This document shows positions 18,167 to 26,764 of a stretch of DNA of 64,000 bases, piece by piece. This stretch comes from Streptomyces sp. DT2A-34 (lineage in GTDB: Bacteria; Actinomycetota; Actinomycetes; Streptomycetales; Streptomycetaceae). The notes beneath the pieces are model-generated. The model saw only the letters and a list, made by a program, of their open reading frames with translations. It had not been told where the DNA came from and ran no database searches. Numbering within the stretch: position 1 is the first letter of the stretch; each line of letters opens with the position of its first letter. The stretch is taken from the NCBI RefSeq assembly GCF_030499515.1, contig NZ_JASTWJ010000001.1:1488001-1552000 (forward strand). The letters run 5' to 3'. The translations under genes were made by a program, and so were the position numbers.

Positions 18167-19276
18167 TCAGTCCGCACTGAGCGGAATCCGCAGCCGCACC
18201 CGGTAGCCGCCCTCCGAGGTCGGGCCCGACTCCAGGGTGCCGTGCAGGATGTCGGCCCGTTCCCGCAGACCGACCAAGCCCTGCCGTGAACCGGGCAGGG
18301 GCAGGGAGGGACGCGTGGGCGCGGTGTTGGTGACGGTCACTCCGACGTCGTCGCCGTCCTGCCACAGTTCGACGCGGGCCGTGGCGCCGGGGGCGTGCTT
18401 GCGTACGTTGGTCAGCGCCTCCTGGACCGTGCGGTAGACGGCCCGTTGGGCGGGCGTGCCCACGGCGGGCGGAAGCTCACCCGTCAGCTGTACGTGAGTG
18501 CCGCTTGATTCCACCAGTTTGTGCAGGTCGGCCAGGGTAGGCTGCGGAGTCAGCTCCGTGCCGTGGCCGCCGGAGGCGCGCAGCAGCGTGACCATGGTGC
18601 GCAGTTCGTCGAGTGTGGTGACGCTCAGCGAACGGATCGTGCGGGCGGCCTCCTTGGCGTCCAGGTCCTGGGTGGCGACCTGCAGGGCTCCGGCCCGTAC
18701 GGCGATCAGGCTGACCTGGTGGGAGACCACGTCGTGCATCTCGCGGGCCAGCTGGGCGCGTTCGCGGGCGAGGACGGCCTGGGCGTGCAGGGCCCGCTCG
18801 TGCTCCCTGGCCTCCTCGATCTCGACCAGTCGCCGCGCCAAGTCCCGTTGCGCCTGGAGAAGCTGGCCGAAGAGGACCGGGGCCGAGGCGGTCGCGAGGC
18901 TGTAGACGAAGACGACCAGCGTCATGGTCCGGTCGACGTCGGCCAGGGGCCACGGAGTGCTGCCCGCGATGGCGGACAGGGCGACGCACCCCGCGAGGAG
19001 ACGGCGGTTGCGGGAGTGTTCGGCCAGCGTGAACAGCGCCACGAGCACAGCGACGGCGATGTCCTGCATCAGCGCGATGGGCAGGTTGAGCAGGAACACG
19101 CCGAGCGGGAACCTGCGCCGGAAAGCCAACGCGGCGCAGCCGAGCGCGGCCAGCGCGACACCGAGGCGCGTGTGCTCCCACATGTTCAGCCATACGTCCA
19201 CGGCCGCCACCGCAACCAGGACGATGTCGACGACCGGTGCGGGAACCCGCTGCCACACGGCGCGTGCACGGCTCAT
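18167..19276 (-). CDS. Two-component sensor histidine kinase (NarL-system type)
   Basis: A 369-residue kinase with four or five N-terminal membrane segments (about 15-135) and a coiled linker. The HisKA_3 dimerisation box with the phospho-acceptor His is in LAREMHDVVSHQVSLIAV (about 185). The HATPase domain has EALTNVRKHA (about 285) and the GLVGLRERADIL G-box. It overlaps its response regulator by 4 bases, with the regulator first. The signal is unknown; kinases of this type in Streptomyces often answer to cell-envelope stress or antibiotics and drive nearby exporters. Confidence 0.93.
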   Translation of the reverse strand: MSRARAVWQRVPAPVVDIVLVAVAAVDVWLNMWEHTRLGVALAALGCAALAFRRRFPLGVFLLNLPIALMQDIAVAVLVALFTLAEHSRNRRLLAGCVALSAIAGSTPWPLADVDRTMTLVVFVYSLATASAPVLFGQLLQAQRDLARRLVEIEEAREHERALHAQAVLARERAQLAREMHDVVSHQVSLIAVRAGALQVATQDLDAKEAARTIRSLSVTTLDELRTMVTLLRASGGHGTELTPQPTLADLHKLVESSGTHVQLTGELPPAVGTPAQRAVYRTVQEALTNVRKHAPGATARVELWQDGDDVGVTVTNTAPTRPSLPLPGSRQGLVGLRERADILHGTLESGPTSEGGYRVRLRIPLSAD

Positions 19277-19944
19277 CGGCCGGTCTCCGACCGCGGGCGC
19301 TCGTCGAGCAGTCCGGCCCGCTGCGCCAGCAGCGCGGCCTGCACCCGGCTGGTCACCCGCAGCTTGGTGAGGATCGCGCTGACGTGGTCCTTCACCGTGC
19401 CGGCACTCAGGTGGAGGCGCGCCCCGATGTCGGCGTTCGACAGCCCCTCGGCCACCAGGACGAGGACCTCGCGCTCACGCGCCGTGAGCAGCCGGACGCG
19501 GGCCGCCTCCTCGTCGACGGCCGTCTGGGTGCCCTGGTGGCTGTGCAGCAGCGTCCGCGACGCCTTGGGGGACAGCACCACACCGCCCGCGGCCAGGGTG
19601 CGCACCAGATGCGCGAGCTGCTCCGGCTCGGTGTCCTTGAGCAGGAAACCGGCCGCGCCGCACTGCAGCGCGGTCAGGATGTACTCGTCGGCGTCGAACG
19701 TCGTCAGCATCGCCACCACCGGAGCATCAGGCATCGTCCGCAGCTCGCGCAGCACGGTGAGCCCGTCGACGTCCGGCATCCGGATGTCCAGCAGCACCAC
19801 GTCGGGCCGCGCCCCGCGGACGGTCTCCACGGCGTCGCCCCCGCCCGCGGTCGCGACGACCTCGATGTCCTGCGAGGCACCCAGAATGAGTTCGAAGCCC
19901 GAGCGGACCAGTGCCTCGTCGTCCACCACCACTACCCGGATCAC
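19273..19944 (-). CDS. NarL/LuxR-family response regulator
   Basis: A 223-residue protein with a receiver domain (acidic VVDDEALV near residue 6, phospho-acceptor Asp in VVLLDIRMPDVDG near 54, Lys in LLKDTEPEQ near 104). The LuxR helix-turn-helix lies near 158-210 (LTAREREVLVLVAEGLSNADI, read in parts). It is the first gene of the pair. The likely target is its own operon or the ABC/DUF418 genes to the left; no binding site was identified. Confidence 0.93.
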   Translation of the reverse strand: MIRVVVVDDEALVRSGFELILGASQDIEVVATAGGGDAVETVRGARPDVVLLDIRMPDVDGLTVLRELRTMPDAPVVAMLTTFDADEYILTALQCGAAGFLLKDTEPEQLAHLVRTLAAGGVVLSPKASRTLLHSHQGTQTAVDEEAARVRLLTAREREVLVLVAEGLSNADIGARLHLSAGTVKDHVSAILTKLRVTSRVQAALLAQRAGLLDERPRSETGR

Positions 19945-20135
19945 GCGCGCTCCGCCTCACCTTCGTCCATGCCCGTCCCACCCCATGCCGACCCGACCCT
20001 AAAGCCCCCAAGAGCCCCCGCGGGCCGACGAACGGCAGCTCCAGCCACACGGCGGGGTATCACCCTCCGGTCGGCAGGGACACCACAGCCATCTGTCGGA
20101 TACTCCACGATCGGCCCGGTCTCCAGCCTGACGGC

Positions 20136-20268
20136 ATGACACATCACCCGGGCTCCCCGCCGCTCCCGGCCGACGCACCGTCCCCTGAACGCGAGCGCAC
20201 CAAGCCCTCGGCCGGCGCGCCCGGCGTGGGCCGGCTGGTCGGACTGGACCTGGCCCGGGTGCCGGAGA
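20136..20268 (+). pseudogene. Truncated N-terminus of a second DUF418-type gene
   Basis: The first 44 codons read MTHHPGSPPLPADAPSPERE and then GVGRLVGLDLAR. The latter matches SIGRLVGVDLARALAVFGMY in the gene at 13666. After LDLAR the family sequence stops and unrelated sequence follows. The leader (20036-20135) also resembles the leader of the small gene at 15123. It is a decapitated duplicate whose body was removed when the GNAT/IS110 segment arrived. Confidence 0.6.
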
Positions 20269-20437
20269 CGGCCCTGGGAGTGCCGGAGGCGAGGGAGTCG
20301 CCGGGAGAGGCCGCTGGCACAGGCGATTCCCCCGCCAGGGCGGAGACGACGGCACACGGAGCGCGCGGCGTCCAGCGGCTCCTGCATGCCGGCCACCATG
20401 CAGGCGAAGCCGGTGCCCTGCGAACCGGCACACCGCG

Positions 20438-20926
20438 TCATTCCGAAGGAATGCGAAACTCGAATTCGGGACGGTCCCACGGCACGGCGGGCGGGTTCGC
20501 GAGCGCGGTCCCGGTCCGCACTGCACCAACGCGGTCGTAGAAGCCCTCGGCGGGAAGATGCGACACGACCTTGACACGGTCGAGCCCGGCGGCACGGGCC
20601 TCGGACTGCATGTGCGCCACGAGCAGCCGTCCAATACCCCGTCCTTGCGCTTCGTCGGCAACGAACAGCAGGTCGAGCTCCGGTGGAGCGAGGACGAGCG
20701 AGTAGAACCCGAGGACCCGGCCTCCATGCTCGTCGGCGCCGACGGCCGCAAAGGCGCGGTGGGCCTCGATGTAATCAGGACCGACCCGGTAGCCCGCGAC
20801 TGCGGCTGCGTACTTACCCTCGTAGGCGCCTGAGCCACGCACGAGCCGCGTGAGCCGTTTGGCATCCCGCGCGACTGCCCTCCGTATCGTGATCGGCTGG
20901 CTGATCTGGGAAGTGCGTGAACTCAT
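20438..20926 (-). CDS. GNAT-family N-acetyltransferase
   Basis: A 162-residue protein with the GNAT acetyl-CoA site (LLFVADEAQGRGIGRLLVAHM, read in parts, with Q/RxxGxG/A near residue 95) and the usual VVSHLPAEGFYDRVGAV ending. ATG 20926 begins MSSRTSQISQPITIRRAVA. The same frame is open far upstream through an IS110 transposase. The substrate is unknown. Upstream hairpin 21035-21076 separates it from older sequence. A missing promoter is possible. Confidence 0.85.
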   Translation of the reverse strand: MSSRTSQISQPITIRRAVARDAKRLTRLVRGSGAYEGKYAAAVAGYRVGPDYIEAHRAFAAVGADEHGGRVLGFYSLVLAPPELDLLFVADEAQGRGIGRLLVAHMQSEARAAGLDRVKVVSHLPAEGFYDRVGAVRTGTALANPPAVPWDRPEFEFRIPSE

Positions 20927-21034
20927 CGGGAGAGTATTTCGCACCGGGGAGTGCCTTCCTGCGGCGGGTCGGCTGCTCGGGCAGGCGTTCCTGCACTGCT
21001 CCCGGGAACCACTCGTGCGAGCGCAACCGATCTC

Positions 21035-21076
21035 ACGCCGAAGCCGCGCCGGAGCGCTTCGGTGCGGCTTCGGCGT
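21035..21076. terminator. Strong hairpin between the IS110 remnant and GNAT
   Basis: Perfect 13-base arms (ACGCCGAAGCCGC and its complement) surround a 16-base middle that can itself pair partly. It has the form of a Streptomyces terminator and lies in the spacer between the IS110 tail and the GNAT gene. Confidence 0.7.
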
Positions 21077-21109
21077 CTCACGGCTCCGCGCGGAGGTCCC
21101 CGTCGGAAC

Positions 21110-22096
21110 GGTTTCCGGCGGGCCTCGCCGTATCTTGGCCTCCTTGGTGCGGCGCTCGTAGTAGTCCCGGGTGCGCGGGTCGACGCGCGAGCGGGTCTGC
21201 ACATTCCGGTGCAGGGCGGCGTTGGCCTGCCGGTCGCCGCCACGGTTGAGACGCCGGTACTGCCGAGTGCCCGAGGAACGCTCGACAGGGCTGACCCCGC
21301 ACAGCGCGGCGAAGGACGCCTCAGTGCCCAGGCGTTCCGGGTTGTCCCCCATCGTGATCAGCAAAGTGACGGCCGTGTCCGGACCGATACCCACCACGGT
21401 GAGCAGCTGCGGTGCGTGGCGTTTCACGAGCCGGGCCAGGCGGCCGTCCAAGTCCTGGATCTGCTCGGTGAGCTGCCCGATTTGGTGGGCCAGCAGACAC
21501 AGGGTAGTGCGGGTGGTCTGCAGCACCGCCTCTTCTCCGTCTTCGCCGTCTTCGCCGTTCTTGCCGTCGTCGGCGAGCCGTGCGCAGGTGCGGATGAGTT
21601 TTGCGTTGTGTAGCCCGGCCAGGTCTTCCCGCAGGTTCGGGTCGGCACTGACGAGGACGGCCTTGAGCTGGTTGATCGCCTGGGTGCGGGCCTTGACCGC
21701 CGTCCCCTTGGCGAGTTTGCACATCCGGGCGACCTCCACCGGCCCATCACCCGACTTGGCCTGAGCGCGCGCCCGCCCGCTCAACACCGCCCGGGCCGCG
21801 TTCTCGGCATCAAGGGGGTCCGACTTGCCGCGCCGACGGCGGTCGGACCGGTCGGACCGGTTCACATCGAACACGTCCACGCCCTGAGCCAACAGATAGC
21901 GGGACAGGGCCGCCCCGAAGGAACCAGTCCCCTCCACGCCGGCCCGACGCACCGTGCCCAGCCCCCTGGCCCACTCCAGCAGATCGCGGTACCTGGCCGT
22001 GGTGGTGGGAAACGCCTCCGCGCCGATCACTCTCCCCACCAGGGAAAGCACAGCCGCCACATGGGCATCCCGATGCGTGTCCACTCCGAGGACCAC
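21110..22096 (-). mobile_element. IS110-family element, transposase C-terminus replaced
   Basis: The transposase begins at a GTG with VLGVDTHRDAHVAAVLSLVG, the first acidic residue of the DEDD domain. It continues with VEGTGSFGAAL and KSDPLDAENAARAVL (remaining acidic residues). The C-terminal transposase_20 domain follows, including VVGIGPDTAVTLL, SFAALCGVSPVERSSG and RLNRGGDRQANAALHR. After YYERRTKEAKIRR the family sequence ends and the frame runs on, without a stop, into the GNAT gene. A helix-rich DGKNGEDGEDGEE insert lies near residue 185. Family members of this group excise and insert using a bridge RNA from their own noncoding end. Confidence 0.85.
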
Positions 22097-22653
22097 TTCC
22101 CCACTGGCCGGCGTCGCTGGCTACGCGGGGAAGGGGGCGTGCCAGTCACGACCGGTCTCCTTCCGACTCGACGGCTTGTCGCGTAGCCGGCACCGGAGCG
22201 CGCGGACGGTCAGAACCGTGACGACGTCTGGTCGGCAAGCCCCCATCGAGACACACCCGGCCGGCCCGGTACCAGCAACGCACCGTCCCCGACCAGCGGT
22301 CGACACAGCGTGAGCAAGACACCCCGGTCAGAGATCTCAAGAGTCAGACCCCGCCGCTGGGCAGCACCCGCCAATTCTCCCCACACTCAGTGGCCCCCGG
22401 TCCAAGACCGCAGAACATGCACGATCCCAGCTCATGGGGCACCCTGAATCCGATTCCGGCCGACCACAACGGGCCGCGAAGGTCGTCATCACGTGCAACC
22501 TCGACTTCAGCGGCCGTGAGTGCATGCCCGGGCCGTCCGCCGGCGTGATCCGATCGTCCCGGGGCACCCACTGCGGACGCCCCGCTCCGTCGGGAAGAAG
22601 AGATCACACAGGCAGTGGATCATGCCGTCCCGCTCTCCGGGTACCGTCAGGGT
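22097..22653. other. Noncoding flank of IS110, possible bridge-RNA region, then spacer
   Basis: I see no gene. Positions 22097-22340 lie directly upstream of the transposase start, where IS110 elements encode their structured bridge RNA, and the sequence contains several short inverted repeats (around 22190-22230 and 22290-22320). The remainder up to the RNase J start is a spacer with no feature I can name. The bridge-RNA reading is an inference from family knowledge. Confidence 0.4.
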
Positions 22654-24339
22654 ATGAGTCATCCGCACCCCGAGCTGAAAGCCGCCCCGCCCCTTCCCGA
22701 AGGAGGGTTGCGGGTCGTCGCCCTGGGCGGTCTGGGGGAGATCGGCCGCAACATGACCGTTTTCGAGCACGCGGGCAAGCTGCTCATCGTCGACTGCGGC
22801 GTGCTGTTCCCCGAGGAGACGCAGCCCGGCGTGGACGTCATCCTGCCGGACTTCACCTCGATCCGTGACCGGCTGGACGACATCGTGGCCGTGGTTCTCA
22901 CCCACGGCCACGAGGACCACATCGGCGGCGTGCCGTACCTGCTGCGCGAGCGGTCCGACATTCCCGTCGTCGGCTCCAAGCTGACGCTGGCGTTCCTGGA
23001 GGCCAAGCTCAAAGAACACGGCATCCGGCCGCGCACGGTGCGGGTGCGGGAGGGCGACCGGCGCGGCTTCGGGCCCTTCGACTGCGAGTTCGTGGCGGTC
23101 AACCACTCCATCCCGGACAGCCTCGCGGTCGCGATCCGCACCGGAGCCGGGATGGTGCTGCACACCGGCGACTTCAAGATGGACCAGTTCCCCCTCGACG
23201 ACCGCATCACCGACCTGCGCGCCTTCGCCCGCCTCGGCGAGGAAGGCGTCGACCTGTTCCTCACCGACTCCACCAACGCCGAAGTACCCGGCTTCACCAC
23301 CTCCGAGCGTGAGCTGAACCCGGCGATCGAGCAGGTGATGCGCACCGCGCCGCGCCGGGTCATCGTCTCCAGCTTCGCCAGCCATGTGCACCGCATCCAG
23401 CAGGTCCTGGACGCCGCCCACCAGCACGGCCGCAAGGTCGCCTTCGTCGGCCGGTCGATGGTCCGCAACATGGGCATCGCCCGCGACCTGGGCTACCTGA
23501 AGGTCCCCTCCGGTCTGGTCGTGAGCACGAAGGAGCTGGAGAAGCTCCCCGACCACAAGATCACTCTGGTGTGCACCGGCTCCCAGGGCGAACCGATGGC
23601 CGCGCTGTCACGCATGGCCAACCGCGACCACATGATCCGCATCGGCAAGGGCGACACCGTCCTGCTCGCCAGCTCCCTCATCCCCGGCAACGAGAACGCC
23701 ATCTACCGGGTGATCAACGGACTCACCCGGTGGGGCGCCCACGTGGTCCACAAGGGCAACGCCAAGGTGCACGTCTCCGGGCACGCCAGTGCCGGCGAAC
23801 TCGTCTACTGCTACAACATCGTCAAACCCCGCAACGTCATGCCCGTGCACGGCGAATGGCGCCACCTGCGGGCCAACGGCGACCTCGCCATCCGCACCGG
23901 CGTCGACCCCGACCGGGTCGTCATCGCCGAGGACGGCGTCGTCGTCGACCTCGTCGACGGGCGCGCGTCCATCACCGGCAAGGTCCCCGCCGGCAACGTC
24001 TACGTGGACGGCATGGAAGTCGGCGGCGCCACCGAAGCGTCCCTCAAGGACCGCCTCACCCTCGCCGCCGAAGGCGTGGTCACGGTCGTGGCGATCGTCG
24101 ACGCGGACACCGGCGCCCTCGCCGAGGCCCCCGACTTCCTGGCCCGCGGCTTCGTCCACGACGACACCACCTTCGAGCCGGTCATCCCCGTCATCGAGAA
24201 GACCCTGGCCACCGCGGCCGAGGAAGGCGTCGGGGACGCGCACCAACTCGAACAACTCGTCGCCCGCGCCGTGGCGAACTGGGCGTTCCGCACCCACCGC
24301 CGCAAGCCCCTCATCATCCCCGTCATCATCGACGCCTGA
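22654..24339 (+). CDS. rnj: Ribonuclease J-type metallo-beta-lactamase nuclease
   Basis: A 561-residue protein of normal RNase J length. It has the metallo-beta-lactamase metal motif THGHEDHIGG near residue 82 and VNHSIPDS near 148, followed by HTGDFKMD. The beta-CASP features are DSTNAE, SSFASHVHRIQQ, and CTGSQGEPMAAL near 310. VSGHAS and PVHGEWRHL near 390 complete the metal site. RNase J removes or cuts RNA from the 5' end. Streptomyces normally carry a core copy elsewhere, so this one, bordered by an IS110 remnant and broken genes, may be a paralog. ATG 22654 was chosen over 22615 because family proteins begin shortly before PEGGLRVVALGG. Confidence 0.95.
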   Translation: MSHPHPELKAAPPLPEGGLRVVALGGLGEIGRNMTVFEHAGKLLIVDCGVLFPEETQPGVDVILPDFTSIRDRLDDIVAVVLTHGHEDHIGGVPYLLRERSDIPVVGSKLTLAFLEAKLKEHGIRPRTVRVREGDRRGFGPFDCEFVAVNHSIPDSLAVAIRTGAGMVLHTGDFKMDQFPLDDRITDLRAFARLGEEGVDLFLTDSTNAEVPGFTTSERELNPAIEQVMRTAPRRVIVSSFASHVHRIQQVLDAAHQHGRKVAFVGRSMVRNMGIARDLGYLKVPSGLVVSTKELEKLPDHKITLVCTGSQGEPMAALSRMANRDHMIRIGKGDTVLLASSLIPGNENAIYRVINGLTRWGAHVVHKGNAKVHVSGHASAGELVYCYNIVKPRNVMPVHGEWRHLRANGDLAIRTGVDPDRVVIAEDGVVVDLVDGRASITGKVPAGNVYVDGMEVGGATEASLKDRLTLAAEGVVTVVAIVDADTGALAEAPDFLARGFVHDDTTFEPVIPVIEKTLATAAEEGVGDAHQLEQLVARAVANWAFRTHRRKPLIIPVIIDA

Positions 24340-24920
24340 GCCACAGCCCGGCAGCACTGTCCCCGGTTCCGCGGCCCGCGGGCATCGAGGTCGGGCACGG
24401 GAGTCAGCAGCCACCCCAGGAGACCAGGGTGGCAACCCACTCCGCATGATGAGTCATCGAGACTACTTCCCAAGGGCTGGAGGCGCGACAACCCTCAGTT
24501 CAGCGGGGGTTGTCCCACCTTCGGGACGGTCTCTGAAGTGTCAGGAGCGTCACGGTCACGCCATGCGAGGGCGTGCAGAACCTCGCCCATCTGTAGCAGC
24601 CTTCACCCGCAACAAGACCACCGGGCACGACAGAGGAAACCACGTTCGCCGACGGCGTCAAGCACCACCTCATCGACCAGATCCAGCAAGCAGCCGGCGA
24701 AAAGGAACGGGTGCTTGGCCGAGTGGAATACCGTTCAGGGGGCTCTGCGGTGCCATAGCATCTGCCCGGCACCGGGCTTGGCGTGGGCCCCTCGCGCCGC
24801 CGGGACGGAAATCCTGAGCACCAGCGAGCGGCAAGGAGTCACGGTGACCGTATGCGAGCCTGACGGGGACGGTGGGCCGGCCAGTCGTACTCGGGAGAAC
24901 GGGCGTGGCCGGGCAGGACG
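24340..24920. other. Spacer with small relics
   Basis: No complete gene is seen. A relic of an RNA methyltransferase tail is listed separately (24404-24469). At 24633-24759 a short plus-strand frame reads ETTFADGVKHHLIDQIQQ, then a Glu/Lys-rich stretch and a stop. It has gene-like composition but no start codon, so it may be the end of a deleted small gene. Nothing else was seen. Confidence 0.45.
24404..24469 (-). pseudogene. Relic of a TrmA/RlmD-type RNA methyltransferase C-terminus
   Basis: The minus strand reads VVSMTHHAEWVATLVSWGGC and a stop. It aligns with FPMTHHVECVAMLEPA at 43484 on the same strand, the usual end of uracil-5 RNA methyltransferases. It is degraded; confidence rests on the resemblance of the two relics. 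Confidence 0.35.
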
Positions 24921-26164
24921 ATGACTTTGGCGGGGACGCCGGCGGCGGCGGAGACCGCGGCGCCCGCGGAGTCGCTCGACGTGGTCGCGCGCATGCTCAA
25001 GGAGCGCCTCGGGGCCGCGTCGGTGTCGTTCCTGATCACCGACTTCACCGGCGGCTCGGTCGTGCGGCTTGGGGCGGCGGGCAGCGTCGAGACCGATGAA
25101 CCGGCCCGGCGCATCACGCTGGGCGGCACCCTGTACGACGACGTGATCCGCACCCAGCGGCCGAGCGTGGAGGACAAGGGCGACGGCGCGCTGGTTCGGA
25201 TCGTCGCCCCTGTGACCAACCGTGGGGACGCCATCGGTCTCCTCGAACTGTTCCTGCCCGCGGCGCCGGACGCGGAGGTGATGCGGGAGATCGGCGAGAC
25301 CGCGCACGCCCTGGCCTACCTCGTCATCGCGAACCGGTCCTACACCGACATGTACCAGTGGGGCCGCCGTACCGTCCCGCTGAGCCTGGCCGCGGAGATC
25401 CAGCACCGGCTGCTCCCGGCGTCGCTGGCGTGTGAGGCGGCGCAGTTCACGGTGGCCGGAGTGCTGGAGCCGACCGACCACGTCGGGGGGTGACACCTTC
25501 GACTACGTCATCGACCGGGACACGGGTCCAGCTCTCCGTCACCGATGCCATGGGTCACGACGTCGACGCCGCGCTGCTGGCCACCCTCCTGGTGGGCGCC
25601 CTGCGCCGCAACCGGCGGGCCGGTGCCGACCTCGCCGATCAGGCCCGCCAGGCCGACCAGGCCCTGCGCGAACACGGCCGCCACGGCTACGTCACCGGCC
25701 AGCTCCTGCGGATCAGCCTGATCAACGGCACAACCGAGTTCATCAACGCCGGGCACCCCTGGCCGCTGCGGATGCGGGACGGACAGGTACGGGAGATCAC
25801 CCCGAAGATCGATATGCCGTTCGGCTTCCCTGCCCTCACAGCTACCGGGTCCAGTCGCTGGACCTGCGCCCAGGAGACCGGCTGGTGATGCTGACCGACG
25901 GCATGCTGGAGCGCAGGCAGCCTCGATCTGTCCGACCTGATCGTACGCACCCGCGATCTGCATCCCCGCGAGGCCGCCCGCACCCTCATCGCGGCGGTCG
26001 TCGACGCCCACCACGGTCACCTGCAGGACGACGCGACCGTCATGTGCCTGGACTGGCAGGGCGTCGGCCACTCCCGGTGGGACGCCGACACCGGCGCCGA
26101 CCTCGCCGACGCCTCCGCCCCGTCACGGACGGGCGGGCGAAGCGGGGAGCTTTGCGCCGGGTGA
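24921..26164 (+). pseudogene. PP2C/SpoIIE-type phosphatase with several frameshifts
   Basis: The N-terminal half (24921-25493) is a GAF-like sensor domain ending RRTVPLSLAAEIQHRLLPA, the typical linker of RsbU-like phosphatases. The catalytic part continues in other frames: DTFDYVID, VQLSVTDAMGHDVDAALLAT, INAGHPWPLRM, PGDRLVMLTDGMLER, and DDATVMCLDW near the stop. At least four single-base shifts are needed (about 25487, 25527, 25840 and 25915), the first two by an extra G in G runs. An intact gene would act on anti-sigma antagonists. It is either decayed or badly base-called. Confidence 0.8.
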
Positions 26165-26338
26165 CCGCGTTTCGGGGGCAGGCTCCTGCGGCGGCCGGCC
26201 CAGGTGCAGGCCGAGGAGGACGAAGTCGGCGACCAGAATCACCACACCGATGACCAAGAAGTAGAACAGGCCCTTCGCCCCCACTCCGATGATGCCGAGC
26301 ACGATGGCCACATTGACCAGCAGGAGGAAGAGAGCCAT
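26123..26338 (-). CDS. Small two-helix membrane protein, hypothetical
   Basis: A 71-residue protein almost wholly hydrophobic to residue 45 (MALFLLLVNVAIVLGIIGVG, then YFLVIGVVILVADFVLLGL). It ends in a proline-rich tail. ATG 26338 has a GAGGTG site 7 bases upstream and is preferred to the GTG at 26347. It converges with the PP2C remnant and overlaps its end by about 40 bases. Proteins like this are common, uncharacterised Streptomyces membrane peptides. Confidence 0.65.
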   Translation of the reverse strand: MALFLLLVNVAIVLGIIGVGAKGLFYFLVIGVVILVADFVLLGLHLGRPPQEPAPETRSPGAKLPASPARP

Positions 26339-26374
26339 CCGTGTCACCTCATGGTGGGGGAAGTTGGTGGGGCA

Positions 26375-26538
26375 TCAGCGGCGGGCGAGGCAACGTTCGC
26401 CGCCCGCACCCGTTCGGTAGGCGAGCTCATAGTGCGCGAAGACCCCCTCTCGTCCTCCGCGAGAGGTTCGCCGTCCGTGCCGCTCCTGGTCGACCACGTC
26501 GTGGCCTCGCCATCCCGGATGTCTTCCGCCTCGAACAC
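26375..26538 (-). pseudogene. PRC-barrel protein with its middle deleted
   Basis: It starts at a GTG with a GGAGGGG ribosome site and reads VFEAEDIRD, the usual opening of Streptomyces PRC-barrel proteins. After one frameshift it continues as GHDVVDQE, then joins directly to VFAHYELAYRTGAGGERCLA and a stop, the usual C-terminus. The roughly 70-90 residues of barrel that should lie between are absent. The gene therefore kept both ends and lost its core. Confidence 0.55.
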
Positions 26539-26764
26539 GGGGCCCCTCCGAGGCAGGTCAGCTGAAGACCGCTGTCTCGTCTTCCTTTCGCTCCTCCGCC
26601 CTTACCTGCCTTCGGAGCGTCACCTGCTGGAGAGCAGCCAACTTGCAGGCCGGACGGTGGACGGCTTTCACGCGCGGGGCGATGCCTCGGCGACCGACCG
26701 GCCCGTCGCGGTCCAGCGCGCGGCGACGTGGGCGTTGAGCGGCGGACCGGAACACTGTCGCGGG

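Noticed and set aside
22434..22868. Plus-strand frame overlapping the RNase J start
   Set aside because: It has Arg/Pro-rich composition and overlaps the clear RNase J coding start.
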